NCBI GenBank assembly: GCA_903885855.1
Contig: CAISKG010000288.1
Span: forward strand, 1-6,875
Source: an uncultured Planctomycetaceae bacterium
GTDB lineage: Bacteria; Planctomycetota; Planctomycetia; Pirellulales; UBA1268
Direction of reading: 5' to 3'
DNA length: 6,875 nt
Shown here: positions 1 through 6,174 of the stretch, piece after piece
Position numbering within the stretch: the first letter of the stretch is position 1
Layout of the letters: every line of letters starts with the position of its first letter
The notes under the pieces: generated by a model
Databases searched by the model: none
What the model saw: only the letters and a program-made list of their open reading frames with translations
Told to the model about the DNA's origin: nothing
Made by a program: the position numbers and the translations under genes

Positions 1-134
1 GCGATCGCGAAGCTGTCGCTCGACGCCATCGCCAGACGGGCCTCGAGGAGCTCCACGAGCGACAGCGCCGGGGGCGCGGGCTTCCGGCCGCGACGAAGGG
101 GGCGACGGACCTTGGGGAAGCGGTGGAGGGGCAT
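1..134 (-). CDS. N-terminus of a leftward gene with a planctomycete-type LE.R.(L/M)A leader (partial)
   Basis: Reading leftward from an ATG at 134-132, an open frame of 44 codons runs off the left edge without a stop. The translation starts MPLHRFPKVRRPLRRGRK, a strongly basic stretch, and continues through a proline/alanine linker into LVELLEARLAMASSDSF. Many large secreted or surface proteins of Planctomycetota begin with a basic segment followed by a short motif like LExR.(L/M)(L/M)A, and databases also describe a related 'LEPR-XLL' N-terminal domain. The match here is by eye. A purine-rich GGGAG lies about 10 bases upstream of the ATG (minus sense), which supports this start. The rest of the protein is outside the window, so its function cannot be stated; a large surface or extracellular protein is the expectation for this leader. 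It reads in the same direction as the dehydratase-like gene at 371-736 but is separated from it by a hairpin-rich gap. Confidence 0.6.
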   Translation of the reverse strand, partial: MPLHRFPKVRRPLRRGRKPAPPALSLVELLEARLAMASSDSFAI

Positions 135-187
135 GGGGGTGGTCTCCCGCGGGGGGGGCGTACCGGAGGATCGCCGTCCGTGGGCGG

Positions 188-204
188 CGCCCCTTGTAGG
201 GGCG
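188..204. repeat. Small 7-bp stem hairpin
   Basis: CGCCCCT (188-194) and AGGGGCG (198-204) form a perfect 7-bp inverted repeat around a 3-base loop. It lies between the dehydratase-like gene and the leftward gene at the left edge, upstream of the latter. No T-tract follows on either strand, so it is not a canonical intrinsic terminator. In DNA this GC-rich, such a short stem could arise by chance. Confidence 0.35.
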
Positions 205-306
205 GGGGCCGCTCCACGACGCCGGAATTGTGTCCCTCGGGAGGGGGCGCCGCAAGCGATGGGCGCGGGCGTCACGCCCTCCCCGGATTCGCCGCGTGGG
301 GATGCG

Positions 307-351
307 CGGGGCGGGGCGGCGCCGTGCCCCGCCCCGTCCGGGGGGCACGGC
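307..351. terminator. GC-rich alternative hairpins downstream of the dehydratase-like gene (possible terminator)
   Basis: Two perfect inverted repeats share one arm. Stem A pairs CGGGGCGGGGC (307-317) with GCCCCGCCCCG (326-336) around an 8-base loop, giving 11 base pairs. Stem B pairs GCCGTGCCCC (321-330) with GGGGCACGGC (342-351), giving 10 base pairs around an 11-base loop. Bases 326-330 belong to both, so the stems exclude each other. The element begins about 20 bases beyond the TGA (373-371) of the leftward dehydratase-like gene, where a transcription terminator is expected. There is no T-tract on either strand, so any termination would rely on a strong GC stem or on another factor. The pairing is read directly from the sequence; the terminator role is inference. 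Confidence 0.4.
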
Positions 352-370
352 CGCGGGCACGCCGGCCGAC

Positions 371-736
371 TCAGGACGCCGCGGGGGGCGCGATGACGTC
401 GATCTTGGCCGCCACGATGAAGTCGTTCTCTGACAGCGCGCCGATGGCGAAGGTCGTGAGTTCGATCCACACCCGCCGGTAGCGCTCGACGTGGAACTCC
501 GGGTGGTGTCCCTCGCGCTCGGCGAGGGCCGCGACGTTGTTGACGAATTTCACCGCCGCGCGGAAGTCGGAAAACTCGAGGTCGCGGCGGATGCGCGTGC
601 CGTCGCCTGACAGCCGCCAGGCCGGCAGCGCCGCGACCAGCGCCGCCACGGCATCGGGCGCGAGCGGCGTGGCCCCCGCCTCGCAGGGCTGGCAGCGGCG
701 CGAGGCGAGGTCGGGGGCGGAGGGGCGGTCGGGCAT
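371..736 (-). CDS. Pterin-4a-carbinolamine dehydratase-like protein (PCD/DCoH fold), third active-site His replaced by Phe
   Basis: The family (COG2154, phhB/PCD) dehydrates 4a-hydroxytetrahydropterin in the cytoplasm to regenerate tetrahydropterin cofactor after aromatic amino acid hydroxylation; bacterial members are also linked to molybdopterin enzymes. This 121-residue protein has the N-terminal CxxC segment (RRCQPCEAGATPL, about residues 13-25) seen in many bacterial members. It has the active-site EGHHPEFHVERY (75-86) and the C-terminal SENDFIVAAKID (102-113). The tandem histidines are H77 and H78. The usual third histidine, in a segment like TTHAIGGL, is F96 here (ELTTFAIGAL), so activity may be lost or altered. 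The ATG at 736-734 is preceded by GAGGAG (749-744) at 7-base spacing, which fixes the start. The length is normal for the CxxC-bearing subgroup. No aromatic amino acid hydroxylase is visible in the window. Divergent from the propeller gene at 901. Confidence 0.92.
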   Translation of the reverse strand: MPDRPSAPDLASRRCQPCEAGATPLAPDAVAALVAALPAWRLSGDGTRIRRDLEFSDFRAAVKFVNNVAALAEREGHHPEFHVERYRRVWIELTTFAIGALSENDFIVAAKIDVIAPPAAS

Positions 737-900
737 CGATGGTCTCCTCGGGTTCCCGAATGGTAGCCGGCCGGCATCCTTTCGACATGCCCACGAGGCC
801 GGTGGTGGGATTCCGCCGTCCGCCGTACATTCGCTCCCCGGCTGCGCAGCCTCGAGGCCCGATGGCTCCCCGCCGCTCCGCTCCCGAGCGAGGTCATCCC
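737..900. promoter_or_regulatory. Divergent intergenic region with two overlapping palindromes
   Basis: This 164-base gap separates the start of the leftward dehydratase-like gene from the start chosen for the rightward propeller gene, so it should hold both promoters. No convincing -35/-10 pair is visible on either strand. A weak TACCAT (minus sense, near 761-766) and a weak TACATT (plus sense, near 826-831) are the best -10-like hexamers, and neither is compelling. Two perfect palindromes overlap at 840-858: GGCTGCGCAGCC (840-851) and GCCTCGAGGC (849-858). A further palindrome, GCCGGCCGGC, lies at 766-775. The first pair is 43 or more bases upstream of the propeller start and could be an operator, but perfect palindromes of this size also occur by chance in GC-rich DNA. 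The gap shrinks to 125 bases if the propeller gene starts at 862. Confidence 0.35.
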
Positions 901-2709
901 ATGGCCGACTCCCACGACCCGGCTCCGCTCCGCCCGCACGCCTGGGAGTGGATCCTCGCGGCTCTCCCCCCCCTGCTCGCCGCCGGGCTCGCCTATCCCT
1001 GGGGATACGCGTTGATCACAGGGATGCTCGTGGGCCGGCCCGATGCCGGCGCCATGAGGATGCTCGCGGGCGTGCTCGCGGCCCTCGTCGCAGCATCCTT
1101 CGCCGTCGCGTCGCGGCCGCGGCTCGGGCCCTGGCGCGGGGTGCTGGCGGGCGCGGCGCTCGTCCTCGTCGCGGCCGTGGGCGCGGCGATCGTCGTCCTC
1201 CGCGTCGCCGACACGCCGGTGCGGTGGCCGGCCGCCCTGCTCTACATGGCCGGGAGCCTCCTTCCAGCGGGACTGGCGACGGTGTGCCTCTGGCCCCTCG
1301 CCTGGCCCGCCCGGGTCGGCGTGCTCGCGGCGTTCGCCGGAGCGCTCGCCGCCTTCCTGGCACTCGTGCGCGTGGACGGCCTCTCCGGCGACGCGCAGGT
1401 GGTGTTCGGATGGCGCCGCGCCGCGGCGCCGGCAGCGCTGCCGGCGGAGGTCTCCGGGGGCGACGCCGGCCCCGCGGTGCTCGAGCCGGGCCCCGACGAT
1501 TTCGCCGCCTACCTCGGCCCGGACCGCGACGGCCGGCTGGCCGGACCGGCGCTCGCGCGCGATTGGCAGGCCCGGGCCCCCCAGCAGCAGTGGCGCCGCG
1601 ACGTCGGCCCCGGCTGGGGCGGCTTCGCCGTGGTCGGCGACGCCGCGATCACGCAGGAGCAGCGCGGCGACCGCGAGGCGGTGGTGTGCTACGACCTCGC
1701 CACCGGCGGCGAGCGCTGGATCCACGCCGACCCCGTCCGCTTCGACTCGAGCCTCGGTGGGCCCGGCCCGCGTGGCACCCCGACGGTGGTCGCCGGGCGC
1801 GTGATCACGATGGGAGCGACCGGCCGGCTCAACTGCCTGGCCGCCGACGGGACGCCGGTGTGGACCGTCGACACCGTCCCGGGGGCAGCGCCCGGAAGCG
1901 CCGCCACCGGGGACGACGGGGGTGAGCCCGCCGACGCCGGCGAGTTGCTGCCGCACGGCATGGCCGGCTCGCCGCTGGTCGTCGACGGCCGGGTCTTCGT
2001 CGCGCCCTGCGGCCGCGACGGTCGGTCGCTGGCGGCCTACGACCTCGCCACCGGCGCGGAGATCTTCCGGACCGGCTCCACGCGGGCAAGCTACGCCTCG
2101 CCGATGCTCTCGGAGATCGGCGGCACGCGGCTGATCCTCCTCTTCCACGGCAGCGGCGTCGCGGCCCACGATCCCGCCACCGGCGCCGTCGCCTGGTCGT
2201 TTCCCTGGACCAACGACGTGCGCGTCAACTGTGCCCAGCCGATCGTGGCCGGCGACGACGTGCTCCTCTCCACCGGCTACGGCACCGGCAGCGTCCTCCT
2301 CGGGGTGTCGCGCGGCGCGGACGGCGCGTGGACGGTGGCGGAGCGGTGGCGGAGCCGCGATCTCAAGAGCAAGTTCGCGACGCCGGTGCGCTCAGGGGAG
2401 ATCGTCTACGGTCTCGACGACGGCATCCTCGCGGCCATCGATCTGGCCACCGGCAAGCGCCTCTGGAAGCGGGGCCGCTACGGCCACGGCCAACTGCTCC
2501 TCGCCGGCGATCTGCTCCTGGTGCAGACCGAGGCAGGGCCGGTGGTGCTGGTCGAACCCGGCCCCGGCGGCCCGGTGGAGCTCGGCACCCTCGACTGCCT
2601 CGCCGACAAGACCTGGAACACGCTCGCGCTGGCCGGCGACCGGCTCCTGGTGCGCAACTCCGTCGAGGCCGCCTGCTACCGGCTCCCGCTGGCGGCGCCC
2701 GGGCCCTGA
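901..2709 (+). CDS. Membrane-anchored PQQ-like beta-propeller protein (five TM helices plus BamB-like propeller)
   Basis: The 602-residue product has two parts. Residues about 17-38, 53-71, 80-101, 108-134 and 138-156 are hydrophobic and read as five transmembrane helices. The arginine-rich loop 72-79 should be cytoplasmic, which puts the C-terminus on the outer face. From about residue 200 the protein is a PQQ-like propeller (PQQ_2/BamB-like), beginning with YLGPDRDGRL and the TQEQRGD signature. Repeat signatures are VVCYDLATGGERW (261-273), LNCLAADGTPVW (310-321), LAAYDLATGAEIF (377-389), VAAHDPATGAVAW (420-432) and LAAIDLATGKRLW (510-522). Such soluble propellers are abundant in planctomycetes and mostly of unknown role; no quinone-dehydrogenase active site is evident, so catalysis is not claimed. 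The start at 901 is chosen for GAGG at 890-893 with 7-base spacing. An in-frame ATG at 862 is the alternative (615 aa), and an ATG at 739 would reach the dehydratase start. The 3' end overlaps the leftward gene at 2676. Confidence 0.9.
   Translation: MADSHDPAPLRPHAWEWILAALPPLLAAGLAYPWGYALITGMLVGRPDAGAMRMLAGVLAALVAASFAVASRPRLGPWRGVLAGAALVLVAAVGAAIVVLRVADTPVRWPAALLYMAGSLLPAGLATVCLWPLAWPARVGVLAAFAGALAAFLALVRVDGLSGDAQVVFGWRRAAAPAALPAEVSGGDAGPAVLEPGPDDFAAYLGPDRDGRLAGPALARDWQARAPQQQWRRDVGPGWGGFAVVGDAAITQEQRGDREAVVCYDLATGGERWIHADPVRFDSSLGGPGPRGTPTVVAGRVITMGATGRLNCLAADGTPVWTVDTVPGAAPGSAATGDDGGEPADAGELLPHGMAGSPLVVDGRVFVAPCGRDGRSLAAYDLATGAEIFRTGSTRASYASPMLSEIGGTRLILLFHGSGVAAHDPATGAVAWSFPWTNDVRVNCAQPIVAGDDVLLSTGYGTGSVLLGVSRGADGAWTVAERWRSRDLKSKFATPVRSGEIVYGLDDGILAAIDLATGKRLWKRGRYGHGQLLLAGDLLLVQTEAGPVVLVEPGPGGPVELGTLDCLADKTWNTLALAGDRLLVRNSVEAACYRLPLAAPGP
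1689..2056 (+). repeat. Near-identical propeller-blade repeat DNA
   Basis: The same 20 bases, encoding the YDLATG blade signature, occur at 1689-1708 and again at 2037-2056 inside the propeller gene. A third, diverged copy encodes IDLATG near 2437-2454. These are internal protein repeats (propeller blades) rather than a mobile or regulatory repeat. The exact identity of two copies suggests either strong codon constraint or recent blade duplication. Confidence 0.6.
2676..2709. other. Tail-to-tail 3' overlap of convergent genes
   Basis: The last 34 bases of the propeller gene, up to its TGA at 2707-2709, are also the last codons of the leftward gene, which stops with TAG at 2678-2676. There is no room for a dedicated terminator between the two operons, and I see no T-tracted hairpin next to the overlap. 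Read-through in either direction would give antisense RNA to the neighbour. The overlap holds only if the leftward gene's frame is restored at 2882-2886. Confidence 0.75.
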
Positions 2710-4990
2710 TCGGCGGCCCCATCCCCGGCCGAGGGCGGCGTCCCGAGCAGGTCTTCCACCGCGGCCATGCGCCGGCCGAGCCCGCATGCCCCGGTCGCCT
2801 CCCACAGCGACGTGTCGAGGGCGCGGAGCGCCAGCACCGCGGTGATCCAGCTCTGCGACCAGCCGGTCTCCACGCACCACGCCCCCAGCCGACGTCGGTG
2901 CTCGACGACCAGTATTCCCACCGTCCCAGATCGAAGGCGCGGAACCACGCGCCGTCGAGCTCCGGGTGCTCGACGCTGCGGACCTGGGCCCGGCAGAGGA
3001 AGGCGGCCAGGGCGTCCTCGGCGGCGCGGTAGCGCGGCTCGCCCGTGGCCGCGGCGGCCTCGTGGAGCGCGAGGAGGGCGAAGTTGCAGGTGTAGAGCAG
3101 GTCGGCGGCGGCGTCGTCGTTGGATTGGATGAGGGGGGCCTCGGCGGTGCCGTAGGCGTCGTTCGTGGCGGGCGGATGGTAGCCGGGGCCTCCGGGGGGC
3201 GCGATGACGTCGCGGATGGCGCCGCTCGAATCCTGCGTGGAGAGCAGGTCGCCCGCGATGCGGTCGAGCCAGGCCCGGTGCCGCGGCGTGTCGTCGACGC
3301 GCACGAGCCACGCCAGGGGCAGGAGCATCTTGGCCCGCTCCTGCTGGAGGCCGGTGGTGTAGATCCAGCGGTCGGGATAGGCCTCCATGGTGGTCGCGAT
3401 CGCGGCGCTGGCCCGGTCGCGGAAGGGAGCGAAGCCGGTGTGCCGGTAGGCGAGGAGGTGGCAGGCCCACATGAAGGCCTGGTAGTGCGGCGACAGGCTC
3501 ACCGTTCCCCGTCCGGCGATGCCTTCCCAGCCCGCCGCCCGGAGTTCCGGGCCGTCGATGCGGTCGGGGAGGAAGCCCGCCGGTCCGGCGAGGCGCAGAT
3601 TGGCGGCCAGTGCCGTCAGGATCCTCTCGTCGTAGCGGTCGGTGCCGAGCATCCCGCCTGCCAGCAGCATGCCGAGGATCGTCCGCGCCTCGTCGTCGCC
3701 GTAATAGACGGCGGCCCCGTCGCCGCTGCCGGGCCCGCAGTACTCCGGCGTGTCGTTCCAGCCGATGAGGCCGAAGGCCGGGGAACCTGGATCGGCACGC
3801 TCTCCCAGGCAGGCCCGCGAGCGGAAGAGGAGCCAGTCGCCGATCCGGCCGGCCACGGCCCGGTGGGATTCGTCGCCGAGCGCCGCGGCCGCGGCCGCCA
3901 TGGCGCCGGCCGTCTCGCCGTTACAGTCGGCGCGCCGCCACCAGCGCACCGGCTGCGAGCCGTCGGCGAAGATCGTGGCGTCGAATCCCTCGAGCACCCC
4001 GAGCGAGCCGTCGCCCGGCGGGGTGTCGGCGGCCGGGCGGGCCGCGACGCGGTGACCCCAGGGCCAATCCTGCGCCGGATCGGGATCGGATACCGGGGGG
4101 ACGGGGCCGTTGGCCGGGCGATCGTAGCGGGCGAGCATCGACGGATGGACCACCATCCCCGCGCGGAAATACCAGTCGATCCCCCGGGCCAGCGCGCTTC
4201 GTTCGGCGTCGGCCGGGAGGGGCTCGTCGCGCGTGAAGCTCGGCCGCACCGTCGGCTCCCACACGAGCCCGGGGAGCGCCGCCTCGGGCATCACGAAGCC
4301 CAGGATGCGGTCCCACACCGCGCGCCAGGCGGAGGCCGGGGCGAAGCGGCCGGTGGCGAAGCCGCTCAGCTTCGTCGTCGCCACGAGCCAGGCTCCGTCG
4401 CCCTCTCCCTGCGGCGCCTCGAAGAGGACGGGATGCGCCGGGGCGGGCAGCCCGTAGACCGCCGTGTCGAAGCCCGCCACGCGGCCGATGACGAGATGGG
4501 CCGCCGGCGTCTCCACCGGCAGGAACCGGCAGCCGTGTAGCGCGAGGATCCTCAACGCCGGGAGTCCGGGGCCGAAGAAGTCGTCGGCCACCACGCCGCG
4601 CTCCCAGAGCGTGCCCCGGGGCGTGCCGAACTCGACCCCCGGAAGCCACGAGGGATACTCCACATACACGCGCAGGCCCTTCCGCGTGGCGGCCGCCACC
4701 AGGGCAGGATCGAGCGGGGTCGTCGCGGCGGGATAGCCCTCGGCGAGCAGCAGCACGCCGTCGCCGTGGGCCGCGGCGTCGATCGCGGCCCGTGCCGTCT
4801 CGACACGTCGCACGGGGATTCCGGAGGCCACCGTCGCGCGGAGGAGATCGTTGTCGGGCCGGCAGGCCACGACGAGGTCGCCGGCGGCCGCCGACCCGGC
4901 CAGAAGGACGACCACCAACCCCGCCGCCGAAAGAAGGCGGCGTCCCCAGCCGCCCCGCCCCGCGTCGCTTCGTCGCCCGTCGCTTGTCAC
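2676..4990 (-). CDS. Exported protein of unrecognised family: alpha/beta N-terminal domain plus six-hairpin-like helical domain; one-base frameshift near 3' end
   Basis: I cannot name this family. With one base restored, the product is 771 residues. Residues 1-36 form a signal peptide: arginine-rich, a hydrophobic core (LLSAAGLVVVLLAG, 19-32), then SAAA/G. Residues about 38-235 alternate strand-like and helical segments (DLVVACRPDND; VLLLAEGYP; LRVYVEYPSW; LHGCRFLP), resembling a GATase/ThuA-like alpha/beta fold. Residues about 262-730 are helical and rich in Trp, Tyr and acidic residues (CNGETAG 356-362; GWNDTPEYCG 410-419; YYGDDEART 429-437; SPHYQAFMWACHLL 500-513; TGWSQSWITAVL 709-720). 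This recalls (alpha/alpha)6 six-hairpin glycosidases, by impression only. The frame breaks after residue 703, in a G5 tract (C5 at 2886-2882). Adding one G joins GWG to AWCVETGWSQSW and leads to the TAG at 2678-2676. The GTG start (4990-4988) overlaps the preceding TGA. No good Shine-Dalgarno is seen, so translational coupling is likely. The unrepaired frame reads on to 2363 across the propeller gene. Confidence 0.85.
4987..4990 (-). promoter_or_regulatory. GTGA start/stop overlap (translational coupling)
   Basis: Read leftward, the four bases are GTGA. The GTG starts the two-domain exported protein and the TGA ends the glycoside hydrolase. The upstream sequence has only a G-rich patch (near 4992-5001) rather than a clear Shine-Dalgarno. 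Re-initiation by ribosomes finishing the hydrolase is therefore the likely way the second gene is translated, which ties the amounts of the two products together. Confidence 0.75.
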
Positions 4991-6150
4991 CGCGCCCCCG
5001 CCGCGCCGGTCACGCCGCGGATGTAGGCGGCCTCCTCGGGGTCGAAGGGGGTGCCGTCGGGCTCGAGGATGTCGTGGAAGCGCACCGGCGGCGGACCGTC
5101 GTAGGCCCGCGTCCAGGAGTCCCAGGGGTAGATCGTCTGCGACTTTCCGTTGACGAATCCCCAGCAGTAGGCCGCGCAGCCCCGCTCCTTCATCATCGCC
5201 AGGTGGGGATCGAAGACGCTGCCGTTCGGCCGGGCCATGAACTCCGTGCACAACAGCGGCCGGCCGTAGACGGCCAGATTCACCAGGCAGCGCTCGAGCG
5301 ACGGCGGATCGCCGTAGGAGTGGAAGCTGACGACGTCGCTGTTGGCGATCTGGATCCGCTTGCAGGGATTGAGCGTGCGGACGTTGTCGGAATCGAGCCA
5401 CACGCCGGACGTCAGCGGCTGGGTGGGCCCGGCCTCGCGGGCCCAGGCGAAGACCTTCGGCAGCAGGGCGTTGACGAGGTCGGGCTTGTCCTTCGGCTCG
5501 AGGCCGGGCCGCTTCGCGGCGCCGCCGTCGAAGTTGTCGGGCTCGTTCCACACGTCCCACACCACCACGCGCGGATCGTCGCGGAAGCGCCGCACGACCC
5601 CGACCACGTACTCGCGCAGGTGGGGATGGGCGTCGGGGTCGCGCAGCACCTCCACCCCAGGCGACTGCACCCAGCCGGAGTTGTGGACGTGCGGCAGCGG
5701 GGCCGGCTGAGGGCCGAGGGCGGGGAGCGGGTGCCAGCAGCTGTCGAAGAGCACGAACATCGTCCGGATGCCCTGGCGATCGGCGATCTCGAGGAAGCGG
5801 TCGCAGCGGTCGAGGAAGCCGGCGGCGTCCTGCTTCCAGAGCAGGTCGTGGAGAAAGACGCGCACGCTCGTGAACCCGAGGTCGCGCGCGTAGCCGAGCT
5901 CACGCTCGATCGTGTCGGGGTCGAAGGTGTCGGCCTGCCACATCTCGAGCTCGTTGACGGCGGTGCTGGGGATGTAGTTGCACCCCACGAGCCACGGCTG
6001 GCCGCGTGACCACTCCATGGCCCGCGCGGCGGTCCAGCGCCCCGGCGCGTCGGCGACGGGCTCGGCCTCCACCCCGCGGGCCGGCGGGGCCCAGGCGGCG
6101 AGCGACACGATCGCGACGGCGAGGAACGTGCGGCGGGCGAGGATCGTCAC
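4987..6150 (-). CDS. Exported GH5-like glycoside hydrolase (clan GH-A, cellulase superfamily)
   Basis: This 387-residue protein looks like a retaining endo-type beta-glycosidase acting outside the cytoplasm; the polysaccharide cannot be told from sequence. The (beta/alpha)8 landmarks appear in order: SVRVFLHD with R97, FDSCWH (135-140), VVVWDVWNEPDN with N202 and acid/base E203, VSFHSYGDP with H277 and Y279, LLCTEF with nucleophile E303, and YCWGFVNGK with W330. This matches the GH5 set of Arg, Asn-Glu, His-x-Tyr, Glu and Trp. The domain starts near residue 50 and fills the chain, with no carbohydrate-binding module. The leader MTILARRTFLAVAIV has an RRxFL core like a twin-arginine signal; Sec export is the alternative. 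The start is GTG (6150-6148) with GGGAG at 6164-6160 and 9-base spacing; no in-frame ATG lies before residue 46. It follows the upstream gene by 24 bases and overlaps the next by 4, so it is mid-operon. Homologues are often labelled cellulase or 1,4-beta-xylanase; neither is proven here. Confidence 0.9.
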   Translation of the reverse strand: MTILARRTFLAVAIVSLAAWAPPARGVEAEPVADAPGRWTAARAMEWSRGQPWLVGCNYIPSTAVNELEMWQADTFDPDTIERELGYARDLGFTSVRVFLHDLLWKQDAAGFLDRCDRFLEIADRQGIRTMFVLFDSCWHPLPALGPQPAPLPHVHNSGWVQSPGVEVLRDPDAHPHLREYVVGVVRRFRDDPRVVVWDVWNEPDNFDGGAAKRPGLEPKDKPDLVNALLPKVFAWAREAGPTQPLTSGVWLDSDNVRTLNPCKRIQIANSDVVSFHSYGDPPSLERCLVNLAVYGRPLLCTEFMARPNGSVFDPHLAMMKERGCAAYCWGFVNGKSQTIYPWDSWTRAYDGPPPVRFHDILEPDGTPFDPEEAAYIRGVTGAAGAR

Positions 6151-6174
6151 GGCGTCGGTCTCCCGGGTGATCGT

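Noticed and set aside
121..160. G-rich run on the + strand (including eight Gs at 151-158), possible G-quadruplex
   Set aside because: It overlaps the start region of the left-edge gene, but the tracts are irregularly spaced and such runs are common in this base composition. Too weak to list as a feature.
382..401. A 20-base stretch repeated exactly at 3193-3212
   Set aside because: Both copies lie in coding sequence on the same strand and encode the same short peptide (DVIAPP) in unrelated proteins. Shared codons in GC-rich DNA explain it; nothing around either copy suggests a mobile or regulatory repeat.
739..900. Extended N-terminus for the propeller protein, starting at ATG 739
   Set aside because: It would occupy nearly the whole divergent promoter gap and add an Arg/Pro-rich stretch before the first helix. 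GAGG at 890-893 supports the start at 901.
550..2169. Long leftward open frame across the dehydratase and propeller genes
   Set aside because: The translation is Arg/Gly/Ala/Pro-rich with no domain signature, and it lies in another frame or strand over two well-supported genes. Such open shadows are expected at this GC content.
2966..4540. Long rightward open frame opposite the two-domain protein
   Set aside because: It is antisense to a coherent protein, with low-complexity Gly/Arg/Val composition and no recognisable motif; it is a high-GC shadow.
2363..5560. A continuous leftward open frame of 1065 codons
   Set aside because: It is a chimera. Its first part is an out-of-frame reading of the GH5-like gene, its middle is the real two-domain gene, and its end is the shifted reading after the G5-tract deletion, running antisense through the propeller gene.
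4792..6009. Rightward open frame opposite the GH5-like gene
   Set aside because: It is antisense to a hydrolase with complete catalytic motifs. Its composition is skewed and its start has no convincing ribosome binding site.
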